A stretch of 64,000 bases of DNA from Nocardioides sp. CFH 31398 (lineage in GTDB: Bacteria; Actinomycetota; Actinomycetes; Propionibacteriales; Nocardioidaceae): contig NZ_JAKUHT010000003.1 of assembly GCF_022436705.1 (NCBI RefSeq), positions 1 through 64,000 on the forward strand, read 5' to 3'. Position numbers and translations under genes: made by a program. The notes beneath the pieces were generated by a model, which saw only the letters and a list, made by a program, of their open reading frames with translations, was not told the origin of the DNA and did not search any database. The stretch's first letter is position 1; each line of letters begins with the position of its first letter. Below, in pieces: positions 40,326-50,638 of the stretch.

Positions 40326-43196
40326 ATGGCGGCCATGAGCTCCACACGCCAGGACCGCCCCGACGTCGACGCGCTGCTCGAGGCCGACCGCCGCGACCTC
40401 GACCCGGCGCTCTTCGCCGGCGGGGTGTCGTCGGAGGACTCCCACACCGTCCTGCGCGCCTCGGTACGCCGGCTCGCGGCGCTGCTGGGCGAGGCCCTGC
40501 GCCGCCACGAGGGCGACGACCTGCTCGACCTCGTCGAGCGCGTGCGGCGCCTCGCGCGGCAGCCGGACGACGCCGAGCTGCGCGCCGTCCTCGACGAGGT
40601 GGACGCCCCCACCGCCGTCGTCCTGGCCCGCGCGTTCACCGGCTACTTCCAGCTCGCGAACGTCGCCGAGCAGCTGCAGCGCGGGCGCGAGCTCGAGGCC
40701 GGCGAGGTCGGGCCGCTCGCCGCGACCGTCGACCGGATCGGGGCCGCCCTCGGCGACGGGTCCCTGACCCCCGACCTGCTCGCCGAGATCCTCGATCGTG
40801 TCGAGTACCGCCCCGTCTTCACCGCCCACCCCACCGAGTCCAGCCGACGCTCCGTGCTGCGGCTCCTCGCCCGCATCGCTGGCGTCGTCGACGACCTCGA
40901 CGACCCCCGGCGCTCGGGCCGGTACGCCGAGCGCGACGAGCAGCGTCTCGCCGAGCTGGTCGACCTGCTGTGGCAGACCGACGAGCTGCGGGTGGTCAAG
41001 CCGCAGCCGCAGGACGAGGCCCGCACCGCCGTCTTCTTCCTCCGCTCCCTGGCACGCGACGTGGTGCCCGAGGTGATGGCCGAGCTCGACCACCGGCTCG
41101 CGGCGATCGACGTCCACCTGCCCGCGACGGCGCGGCCCCTGCGGTTCGGGTCCTGGGCCGGCGGCGACCGCGACGGCAACCCCCACGTCACCTGCGCGGT
41201 CACGCTCGACGTGCTGCGCCTGCAGCACTCCGCCGGTCTCGCCGAGCTGGTCGAGCTCGTCGAGCAGGCGCTGGCGGAGATGACGCCGTCCACGCGCGTC
41301 GTCCGGGCCAGCGAGGCCCTGCTGGCGAGCCTCGAGCGCGACGCCGAGGCCCTGCCCATCACCTGGGAGTCCGTGCGCCGCCTCAACGCGGAGGAGCCCT
41401 ACCGGCTCAAGCTCAGCTTCGTGCGGGTGCGGCTGCTGCGCACCCGCGACCGCCTCGCGCACGGCACCCCGCACGAGCCGGGCCGCGACTACGCCGGCAT
41501 CGGCGAGCTCGTCGAGGACCTGTCGCTCGTGCGCGAGTCGATGCTCGCGGCCGGCGACCGCCTCACCGGCGACGGGACCGTGCTGCGCCTGCTCCGCACC
41601 GCCGTCACCCTCGGCGCCGGGCTCGCCACCCTCGACGTCCGCGAGCACTCGGGGCGCCACCACCGCGCCCTCGCCGAGCTGTACGACCGCCTCGGCGAGG
41701 ACGGCACGCCGTACGCCGACCTTGACCGCGAGCAGCGCATCGAGCTGCTGTCGGCGGAGCTCGCCTCCCCGCGCCCCCTCACCGGCGCGTCGCTGGGCGG
41801 GCCGGGCGGGCTCGACGGGCTGGACGAGGACACGGCCGGTTGCCTCGACCTGATGCGCACGATCCGGACCGCCCTCGACACCTACGGCCCGGAGGTCGTC
41901 GAGACCTACATCGTCTCCATGACCCACGACGTCGACGACCTGTACGCCGCCGTCGTCCTCGCCCGGGAGGCCGGGCTCGTGGACCCCGGCTCGTCGTCGC
42001 GACCCGCGACCGCCCGGATCGGCTTCGCGCCGCTGTTCGAGACCGTCGCCGAGCTGGAGATCGCCGGACCGCTGCTGGAGAAGCTGCTGGGCGACCCGTC
42101 GTACCGCCGGCTCGTGGCCGCCCGGGGCGACGTGCAGGAGGTGATGCTCGGCTACTCCGACTCGTCGAAGGACGCCGGGATCGCGGCCTCGCAGTGGCAG
42201 ATCCACCGCGCCCAGCGGGCGCTGCGCGACATCGCGGCCCGCCACGGGGTGACGTTGCGACTGTTCCACGGCCGCGGCGGGTCGGTCGGTCGCGGCGGCG
42301 GGCCGACGGCGGAGGCGATCCTGTCGCAGCCGAACGGCACCCTGGACGGCCCGATCAAGATCACCGAGCAGGGCGAGGTGGTCTCGGACAAGTACGCCCT
42401 GCCGACGCTCGGCCGGCACAACCTCGAGTCCGCGCTGGCGGCGGTGGTGGAGGCGTCGGTCCTGCACCGGACGTCCCGGCTGCCCCACGACCTCCTGACG
42501 ACCTGGAACGACACGATGGACGAGGTCGCCGCCGCCGGGCAGGAGGCGTACCGCGCGCTGGTCCGCCACCCCGACCTGCCGTCGTTCTTCACCACGGTCA
42601 CCCCCGTCGACGAGCTCGGCGGCCTCAACATCGGCTCGCGGCCCTCGAAGCGCCCCGGAGGCGTCGGCGGCATCGAGGACCTCCGCGCGATCCCCTGGGT
42701 CTTCGGCTGGACGCAGGCGCGGATCATCCTGCCCGGCTGGTACGGCGTCGGCTCCGGCCTCGTGGCCGCGCGGGAGGCCGGGCGTGCGGACACGCTGCGC
42801 GAGATGGTGCGGCACTGGCCGTTCTTCCGCACGTTCCTGTCGAACGTGCAGATGACGCTGGCGAAGACCGACCTCGACATCGCCGCGACGTACGTCGACG
42901 CGCTCGCCGCACCCGACCAGCGCCACCTGTTCGACACCATCCGCGCCGAGCACGCGCGCACGGTCGAGGAGGTGCTGGCGGTGACCGGGCAGTCGACGCT
43001 GCTCGAGTCGGCGCCCACCCTGCGCCGGACGCTCGAGCTGCGCGACTCCTACCTGGCGCCGCTGCACGCCCTGCAGGCCTCGCTGCTGCGTCGTACCCGG
43101 CAGACGCCGGAGGGCGCGGAGGTCGACCCCGACCTCCGCCGCGCGCAGCTCCTCACCATCAACGGCATCGCGGCGGGTCTGCGCAACACGGGGTGA
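40326..43196 (+). CDS. ppc: phosphoenolpyruvate carboxylase
   Basis: A 956-residue anaplerotic enzyme that carboxylates PEP to oxaloacetate. The catalytic His is His168 in FTAHPTESSRRSVL. Further active-site blocks are GSWAGGDRDGNPHVT, MLGYSDSSKDAGIAASQW, FHGRGGSVGRGGGPTAEAILSQP followed by KITEQGEV, and GSRPSKR...RAIPWVFGWTQAR near the C-terminus. The sequence ends in RNTG, the conserved terminal motif. ATG at 40326 or 40335 (MAAM); the difference is three residues. Length fits bacterial PEPC. Confidence 0.97.
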   Translation: MAAMSSTRQDRPDVDALLEADRRDLDPALFAGGVSSEDSHTVLRASVRRLAALLGEALRRHEGDDLLDLVERVRRLARQPDDAELRAVLDEVDAPTAVVLARAFTGYFQLANVAEQLQRGRELEAGEVGPLAATVDRIGAALGDGSLTPDLLAEILDRVEYRPVFTAHPTESSRRSVLRLLARIAGVVDDLDDPRRSGRYAERDEQRLAELVDLLWQTDELRVVKPQPQDEARTAVFFLRSLARDVVPEVMAELDHRLAAIDVHLPATARPLRFGSWAGGDRDGNPHVTCAVTLDVLRLQHSAGLAELVELVEQALAEMTPSTRVVRASEALLASLERDAEALPITWESVRRLNAEEPYRLKLSFVRVRLLRTRDRLAHGTPHEPGRDYAGIGELVEDLSLVRESMLAAGDRLTGDGTVLRLLRTAVTLGAGLATLDVREHSGRHHRALAELYDRLGEDGTPYADLDREQRIELLSAELASPRPLTGASLGGPGGLDGLDEDTAGCLDLMRTIRTALDTYGPEVVETYIVSMTHDVDDLYAAVVLAREAGLVDPGSSSRPATARIGFAPLFETVAELEIAGPLLEKLLGDPSYRRLVAARGDVQEVMLGYSDSSKDAGIAASQWQIHRAQRALRDIAARHGVTLRLFHGRGGSVGRGGGPTAEAILSQPNGTLDGPIKITEQGEVVSDKYALPTLGRHNLESALAAVVEASVLHRTSRLPHDLLTTWNDTMDEVAAAGQEAYRALVRHPDLPSFFTTVTPVDELGGLNIGSRPSKRPGGVGGIEDLRAIPWVFGWTQARIILPGWYGVGSGLVAAREAGRADTLREMVRHWPFFRTFLSNVQMTLAKTDLDIAATYVDALAAPDQRHLFDTIRAEHARTVEEVLAVTGQSTLLESAPTLRRTLELRDSYLAPLHALQASLLRRTRQTPEGAEVDPDLRRAQLLTINGIAAGLRNTG

Positions 43197-43240
43197 GCCC
43201 CGGCCGATGACTCCACGGGGCCGCGCCGGTCGGTCCCCGC

Positions 43241-43600
43241 ATGAGCATCGTGAGAGACCTGTACAGCGTCACCGTCGAGGTGACCGACACCGACCGCGCC
43301 CTGGCGTTCTACCGCGACGTGCTGGGCTGCGAGGTCCGCCTGGACGTCGAGGTGTGGCCCGGCGCCCGTCTCGTCGAGGTGGTGCCTCCGGGAGCCTCGG
43401 TGCCGGTCGCGCTCATCACGCGCGACTCGGGCCTGCCGATCGGCGTGCGGTACGTCGTCGCGGACGCCGACGCCGCCCATGCGGCGCTCGTCGCGGCCGG
43501 CGTGCAGCCGCACAGCGAGGTGCTGCACATGGACGGCGCGCCGCCGATGTTCGCGTTCGACGACCCCGAGGGCAACACGGTGATCCTGATGCAGGGCTGA
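43241..43600 (+). CDS. VOC (glyoxalase/bleomycin-resistance) family protein
   Basis: A 119-residue single VOC module. The N-terminal VTVEVTDTDRALAFYRDVLGCEVRLDVEV and C-terminal MFAFDDPEGNTVILMQG are the two beta-alpha-beta-beta-beta halves. Substrate unknown. It ends 3 bp before the end of the convergent exonuclease gene. Confidence 0.87.
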   Translation: MSIVRDLYSVTVEVTDTDRALAFYRDVLGCEVRLDVEVWPGARLVEVVPPGASVPVALITRDSGLPIGVRYVVADADAAHAALVAAGVQPHSEVLHMDGAPPMFAFDDPEGNTVILMQG

Positions 43601-43603
43601 GCC

Positions 43604-44623
43604 TCAGGCGACCGTGCCGTGCAGCAGCGCCATGCGGCTCGCCGGGGTGGTGCCGGTGAGCACCCGCAGCGCCAGGACGGTCGTGGTCGAGACACCCAGG
43701 TGACCCGTGACCCGGGCGACGGCGAGCTCGTCGAGGGGCAGGGCACCGGTCGAGCGGCTCACGTCGGGGACCAGGCCGAGGTCGAGGTCGTCGCGGCCCG
43801 CCATCATCGAGCGGTTGAACTCGAACTGCTCCCGCGCTCCGTCGGCGGCCAGCTTCCTCAGCACCCCCGCGCCCATCCGACGACCGGTGCGCTCCACGGA
43901 GAGGGAGTCGAGGGCGGCGACGAGGGTCGCACCGCCGGCGTGCTCGACGTCCGCCCAGACCGCGCGCATCGAGCCGGCCGCCTCCAGCAGCAGGGCGGCC
44001 GCCTTCTCGCCGATCCCGGCGACCCCCGGCAGGTTGTCGCTGGCGTCGCCGCGGAGCGCGGCGAAGTCCAGGTAGTGACCGGCCTCGACGCCGTACATGG
44101 TGAAGAGCTTGGCGGGGTCGAGCAGCGGCGAGGCGCCGACGCCGCCGTTGATGAGCCGCAGCACGCGGGTGGAGTCGGAGATGTGGGCGAAGGCGTCACG
44201 GTCGGACGTGATGACGATGCACTGCCAGCCGTGCCGCCGGGCCCAGGTGGCGGCGGAGGCGGTGACGTCGTCCGCCTCGAGGCCGGCGGGGGTCACCGTG
44301 TGCAGCCCCATCGCGTCGAGCATCGCGGCGCCCCGGTCGATCTGCTCGAGCAGCTCCGGGTGCTTCTGCGCCCGGCCCGCCTTGTACGCCGGGTAGCGCG
44401 CCGCCCGCTGCGAGTGCGTGCGGTCGTCGAAGCCGAGGACGACGCGGTCGGGGGCGAAGCGCTCCACCGCCTCGAGCACCTGCAGCAGCATCCCGTGCAA
44501 CGCCCAGGCCGGTCGGCCACCGCGGTCACGTTGGTCGGACGCGACCCGGGCGTGGTGGGCGCGGTGCAGCAGCGAGGGGGCGTCGACGGCGAGGAGCAGC
44601 GGCGCGTCGGTGGGGGTCGTCAT
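43604..44623 (-). CDS. 5'-3' exonuclease (PolA N-terminal domain type)
   Basis: A 339-residue stand-alone FEN/PIN-like nuclease. Metal-binding acidic residues appear in LAVDAPSLLHRAHHA, RVVLGFDDRTHSQRAARYPAYKAGR, AGLEADDVTASAA, CIVITSDRDAFAHI and ALRGDASDNLPGVAGIGEKAAALLLE (the helix-hairpin-helix). It matches the 5' nuclease domain of DNA polymerase I but has no polymerase part, as in many actinobacteria that carry a second exonuclease gene. It probably acts in flap or damage processing. Confidence 0.92.
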   Translation of the reverse strand: MTTPTDAPLLLAVDAPSLLHRAHHARVASDQRDRGGRPAWALHGMLLQVLEAVERFAPDRVVLGFDDRTHSQRAARYPAYKAGRAQKHPELLEQIDRGAAMLDAMGLHTVTPAGLEADDVTASAATWARRHGWQCIVITSDRDAFAHISDSTRVLRLINGGVGASPLLDPAKLFTMYGVEAGHYLDFAALRGDASDNLPGVAGIGEKAAALLLEAAGSMRAVWADVEHAGGATLVAALDSLSVERTGRRMGAGVLRKLAADGAREQFEFNRSMMAGRDDLDLGLVPDVSRSTGALPLDELAVARVTGHLGVSTTTVLALRVLTGTTPASRMALLHGTVA

Positions 44624-44691
44624 GGTGTGCCGCCGAGCCTAGGTCGCCGGAGGCGGGCGCGCGAGGCCCGGATCGGGGTCATGATCGAGCC

Positions 44692-45498
44692 GTGAGGATC
44701 GGACTGGTCGGCGACGTCGAGGGCGAGCTCGCGGTGGTCGTCGACGCCCTGCGCCTCCTCGCCGAGCGCGGGGACGTGAAGCACGTCGTCCAGCTCGGCG
44801 ACCTGCGCTACGGGATGGGCCCGGACCCCGAGGGCTACCTCGACGCGATCGAGGCCGCATGCGTCGGGCTCGGGCTGCGCCTGGATGTCGTCCCGGGCAA
44901 CCACGAGAACTGGGCGCTGCTTGACTCGCTCTGGTCGCGTCCAGCCTCCGTGGACGACACCGGCCGGCTGCTGCCGCTGCGGCTGCGGGAGCACGTGACG
45001 ATGCTGCCCCGCGGCCACCGCTGGACCCTCGGCGGGCGCAGCGTCGTCGCCCTCGGCGGCGCGCCGTCGATGAGCGTGGGCCAGAGGCCGGAGGGCGTCG
45101 AGTGGTGGCCGACGGAGGTCCTGCTCGACCACCACGTCGACGCGGTGGTCGCCGACGGCCCGGCGGACGTGATGCTCACCCACGACAGCCCCGGTCCGCC
45201 GTACTGCGTGCCCGAGGTCGACCAGATCCTGCACCGCAACGTGCGCGACAACCCGCGGGACTGGTCACCGAGGGCGCTCGCCCACGCCGAGACCGGTATG
45301 ACCCGGATGACCCGCGCCGTCCTGGGCGTCGCCCCGCGGTTCCTGGCGCACGGCCACTTCCACGTGGCCGGGGAGGACGTCGTGCGCCTGCCGGGGTCCT
45401 CCCACGACACCACCGTGTGGTCGCTGTCGGCTCGGGGTGAGCCCGGCTCCGTCCGCGTGCTCGACCTCGACACGCTGGGTCCCGCGCCGGGCGGGTAG
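44692..45498 (+). CDS. metallophosphoesterase
   Basis: A 268-residue calcineurin-like phosphoesterase. The metal-binding blocks are GLVGDVEGEL, VQLGDLRYG, VPGNHENW, LTHDSPGPP and the C-terminal HGHFHVAG, which makes a complete dinuclear site. The N-terminus resembles ApaH-like enzymes, but the specific substrate cannot be named. GTG start. Its stop codon TAG is the first base triplet before the 39-bp repeat field. Confidence 0.88.
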   Translation: MRIGLVGDVEGELAVVVDALRLLAERGDVKHVVQLGDLRYGMGPDPEGYLDAIEAACVGLGLRLDVVPGNHENWALLDSLWSRPASVDDTGRLLPLRLREHVTMLPRGHRWTLGGRSVVALGGAPSMSVGQRPEGVEWWPTEVLLDHHVDAVVADGPADVMLTHDSPGPPYCVPEVDQILHRNVRDNPRDWSPRALAHAETGMTRMTRAVLGVAPRFLAHGHFHVAGEDVVRLPGSSHDTTVWSLSARGEPGSVRVLDLDTLGPAPGG

Positions 45499-46000
45499 TG
45501 CGAGGAGCGCCCACGACCCACCCGTCGGAGGTTGAGGTGCGAGGAGCGCCAGCGACCCACCCGTCGGTGGTCGAGGTGCGAGGAGCGCCCACGACCCACC
45601 CGTCGGTGGTTGAGGTGCGAGGAGCGCCCACGACCCACCCGTCGGTGGTTGAGGTGCGAGGAGCGCCAGCGACGAGCCTCGAAACCCCGCACCACGGCCA
45701 CCGGTCGACCCACCGGGTTTCGAGGCTCGTTGCGCTCGCACCTCAACCAGCGGTGGACACGCCCGCTCGCACCACGGCCACCGGTCGACCCACCGGATTT
45801 CGAGGCTCGCTGCGCTCGCACCTCAACCAGCCGTGGACACGCCCGCTCGCACCACGGCCACCGGTCGACCCACCGAGTTTCGAGGCTCGCTGCGCTCGCA
45901 CCTCAACCAGCGGTGGACACGCCCGCTCGCACCTCAACCAGCGGTCGACCCACCGGTTTTCGAGGCTCGCTGCGCTCGCTCCTCAACCAGCGGTCGGTAC
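45498..46000. repeat. 39-bp and 80-bp tandem repeat field
   Basis: The 589-bp gene-free stretch 45499-46087 is almost entirely repeats. Five 39-bp units begin GTGCGAGGAGCGCC at 45498, 45537, 45576, 45615 and 45654. Four 80-bp units begin CGAGGCTCGCTGCGCTCG (first copy CGAGGCTCGTTGC) at 45721, 45801, 45881 and 45961. The two series are partly inverted relative to each other (GAGCCTCGAAACC at about 45675 against GGTTTCGAGGCTC), so the block can fold back. The motif resembles intergenic repeats I recall from several actinobacteria. From 46001 to 46058 nothing else is seen. Confidence 0.9.
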
Positions 46001-46058
46001 GCCCCCGCTCGCACCTCTGCCAGCGACGGGCACCTCCCCTGTGCATCTTCCCTGTTAA

Positions 46059-46074
46059 TCGAACATGTGTTCGA
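46059..46074. promoter_or_regulatory. LexA/SOS box upstream of the HNH endonuclease
   Basis: TCGAACATGTGTTCGA is an exact match to the actinobacterial LexA consensus TCGAAC-N4-GTTCGA. It sits directly upstream of a TACACT -10 hexamer (46076-46081), which is 6 nt before the ATG at 46088. LexA bound here would block the promoter spacer, so the gene should be DNA-damage inducible. Confidence 0.88.
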
Positions 46075-46087
46075 TTACACTGGGTCC

Positions 46088-47422
46088 ATGACCACCACAG
46101 CCATCCCCCTCCGGCCCCGGGACTCCCTCTCCCTGGCCGTGCAGGTGGATGTGCTGCACCTGGTCGTGGACGACCTGCACGCGACCACGGTCCGCGCCGC
46201 GGACGCCGGGTTGCTCGCCGAGGTGCACCGCGCGCAGGCGCGGCTGTACGGGCTGCGGCTGAAGCTGATCGCCGCCGCGCAGGCCGCGGACGTGCCCGCC
46301 GGCGACGGCCAGGCCTCGACCGCGGACTGGGTCGCGAAGAACACCCGCGGCACCCGGCAGGACTCCGCCCGCGACGCCGGCCTCGCCGGCTCCCTGGCCG
46401 GCTCCGAAGGTGAAACCGGACTGGAGGGGACCCGCTCGGCACTGGAGGACGGCGCGCTGTCCGCGGCGCACGCGAAGGTCATCGCCGACGCGATGAGGAA
46501 GCTCCCCGCCGCCCTCACGCCCGCCCAACAGCAGGCGTGCGAGGCGCGGCTGGTCGACCTCGCCGCACGCCTCGACCCCGCCCAGTTGCGCCGTGCCGCA
46601 CGGCGGGTGCTGGAGGAAGTCGAGCCCGACCCCGAGGTCGTCGACGCCCACGAGAACGACCAGATCGTCGAGGAGGAGGACGCCGCCCACGCCAAGGCGC
46701 GCCTGAGCTTCCACGACAACGGCGACGGCACCACCAGCGGCCACTTCACCCTGCCGAACCTCGCCGCCGACGCCCTGCGCAAGATCATCGAGGCCATGAC
46801 CGCACCCCGGCGCCAGCACAGGGCCAGCGGTCGCGACGCGCGCCATGCCAAGGTCGGGCCGCGGGAGTCCAACCCGTTCGTGCGTGACCAGACCGACCCC
46901 ACCCGTGATCCCGCCCATGCCCGCGGCCTCGCCCTGGCGCAGCTGTGCGAGCACCTGCCCACCGACCACCTCCACGGCGCCGCGACCACCCAGGTCACCG
47001 TCCTGATGGACATCGAGACCCTCCGCGGCCACCTACGCGCCGCCGGCCTCGACACCGACCGCCCCATCTCCGCCGGCGAAGCCCGCCGCATGGCCTGCAA
47101 CTCCGGCATCGTGCCCACCGTCTTCGGCCGCGCCCTCGACGGCAAACCCCGCGTCCTCGACCTCGGCAGGCTCTCCCGACTGTTCACCGAAGCCCAACGC
47201 GCCGCCATCACCGCCCTCCACACCCACTGCGCCGCCCGTGGCTGCACCCGACCCGTCGCCTGGTGCGAGCTGCACCACAAGACACCCTGGTCCCACGGCG
47301 GCACCACCGACCTCGACAACGCCGCACCCCTCTGCGGCTGGCACCACCGACGCATCCACGACCACCGCTACACCCACGACTGGTACACCGACGGCACGGT
47401 CTCCATCAGCCTGCGCACGTAG
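46088..47422 (+). CDS. HNH endonuclease with DUF222 (13E12 repeat family)
   Basis: A 444-residue protein with an N-terminal helical DUF222 domain (about 25-330; ALSAAHAKVIADAMRKLPAAL, ARLSFHDNGDGTTSGHFTLPNLAADALRKIIEAM) and a C-terminal HNH nuclease: CAARGCTRPVAWCELHHKTPWSHGGTTDLDNAAPLCGWHHRRIHD. The Cys pairs that hold the zinc and the HH/N/H catalytic residues are present. The family is multicopy in mycobacteria and nocardioforms, where several members are SOS controlled (family knowledge); the perfect LexA box here agrees. Target DNA is unknown. Confidence 0.93.
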   Translation: MTTTAIPLRPRDSLSLAVQVDVLHLVVDDLHATTVRAADAGLLAEVHRAQARLYGLRLKLIAAAQAADVPAGDGQASTADWVAKNTRGTRQDSARDAGLAGSLAGSEGETGLEGTRSALEDGALSAAHAKVIADAMRKLPAALTPAQQQACEARLVDLAARLDPAQLRRAARRVLEEVEPDPEVVDAHENDQIVEEEDAAHAKARLSFHDNGDGTTSGHFTLPNLAADALRKIIEAMTAPRRQHRASGRDARHAKVGPRESNPFVRDQTDPTRDPAHARGLALAQLCEHLPTDHLHGAATTQVTVLMDIETLRGHLRAAGLDTDRPISAGEARRMACNSGIVPTVFGRALDGKPRVLDLGRLSRLFTEAQRAAITALHTHCAARGCTRPVAWCELHHKTPWSHGGTTDLDNAAPLCGWHHRRIHDHRYTHDWYTDGTVSISLRT

Positions 47423-47433
47423 GGGGCGACCGC

Positions 47434-48390
47434 GTGCTGCCCTACCGTCGACCCGTGGAGCCGTCGACCGCCGACCGACTCGCGGAGGCCACCGAGGCCG
47501 CCGCCCTGTCGGCGCGCCTGCAGCGGCAGCTCGACGAGGCGCGTGAGCGAGTGCTCGTCAGCGCGCAGGCAGTGGAGGAGGCGACGTCCTGGGCCGCCGA
47601 GAAGGAGAGGGACGTCGAGCGGCTGCGTGGGTTCGGCTGGTCCGGCGTCCTCGCGAGCGTGACGGGGTCGAAGGACGACGACCTGCACCGCGGGGAGGCC
47701 GAGGCGCTCGCCGCGAGGACGGCGGCCGCCCAGGCCGAGCAGCAGCACGCCCAGGACGCTGCCGCCGTCACTTCGCTCCGCGAGCGGATCCGTGACCTCG
47801 GGTCGACCACCACGGCCCTCGCCGAGGCCCGAGACGCCCACGAGGCGTGGCTCATCGAGCACGACCCCGAGCGCGGACCCCGCCTCCGCGAGCTCGCCGC
47901 CAGCGACGGCGCCCTCGCGGCCGAGCAGAGGGAGGTCAGGGAGGCGCTCGCCGCCGGTCGCGAGGCGCAGGACCGGCTCGTCGCCGCACTGGACCTGCTG
48001 CGCAGCGCCGACGACTGGGCGACCTGGGACCTCCTCGGCGGCGGGGTGGTGAGCGGCGGCATGAAGCACGAGCGGCTCCGGCAGGTCGGCGACCAGCTGG
48101 AGCAGGCGGGCCTGGCGCTCCGCCGGTTCGACGCCGAGCTCGCCGACGTGCACCGGGACGCCGCCGGGGCCGTCGCCGTCAGCGCCGGGCAGCGGTTCGT
48201 CGACGTCTGGTTCGACACCCTCGCCTCCGACCTCGCGGCCAGCCGCCGCATCGACGACGCGGTCCAGCGCACGCGCGCCGCGCTCGAGCGGGTACGGGAC
48301 GCCGGCCAGCGTCTCGAGGCGCGCGAACGAGAGGTGACGGCGCGCAGAACTGTCGTCGCCGATGAACGGGTACATCAGCTCGACCGATAG
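47434..48390 (+). CDS. coiled-coil protein of unknown function
   Basis: A 318-residue, highly charged, almost entirely helical protein (Ala, Arg, Glu rich heptads), without signal peptide or membrane segment. KERDVERLRGFGWSGVLASVTGSKDDDLHRGEAEAL is a recognisable block also remembered from uncharacterised proteins of Firmicutes and actinobacteria. The GTG at 47434 has AGGGGG 7 nt upstream, better than the GTG at 47455. It begins 11 bp after the HNH gene and might be co-induced by its SOS promoter. The last base of its stop codon is the first base of the glgX palindrome. Confidence 0.7.
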   Translation: MLPYRRPVEPSTADRLAEATEAAALSARLQRQLDEARERVLVSAQAVEEATSWAAEKERDVERLRGFGWSGVLASVTGSKDDDLHRGEAEALAARTAAAQAEQQHAQDAAAVTSLRERIRDLGSTTTALAEARDAHEAWLIEHDPERGPRLRELAASDGALAAEQREVREALAAGREAQDRLVAALDLLRSADDWATWDLLGGGVVSGGMKHERLRQVGDQLEQAGLALRRFDAELADVHRDAAGAVAVSAGQRFVDVWFDTLASDLAASRRIDDAVQRTRAALERVRDAGQRLEAREREVTARRTVVADERVHQLDR

Positions 48391-48405
48391 TTTGAACGTT
48401 CAAAC
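48390..48405. promoter_or_regulatory. perfect 16-bp palindrome upstream of glgX-treY-treZ
   Basis: GTTTGAACGTTCAAAC, a perfect dyad with a central CG as in LacI-family operators. It overlaps the preceding gene's stop codon and a TAGTTT -10-like hexamer (48388-48393), 23 bp before the glgX start. A sugar-responsive LacI/MalR-type repressor is a reasonable guess; none is encoded nearby. Confidence 0.6.
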
Positions 48406-48427
48406 CCGAACACCTGTGGAGGCGACC

Positions 48428-50635
<2,208 letters not shown>

Positions 50636-50638
50636 CCC

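Noticed and set aside
38514-43067. A 1517-residue minus-strand frame across ppc
   Set aside because: It is antisense to the well-supported ppc gene; only its last 213 codons (the pentapeptide-like gene) are real. Long antisense open frames are expected at this GC content.
45498-46058. A repetitive protein (RGAPTTHPSVVE-type repeats) in the repeat field
   Set aside because: The frame is open only because the 39-bp unit is a multiple of three; the series changes to a different, inverted repeat and there is no start signal.
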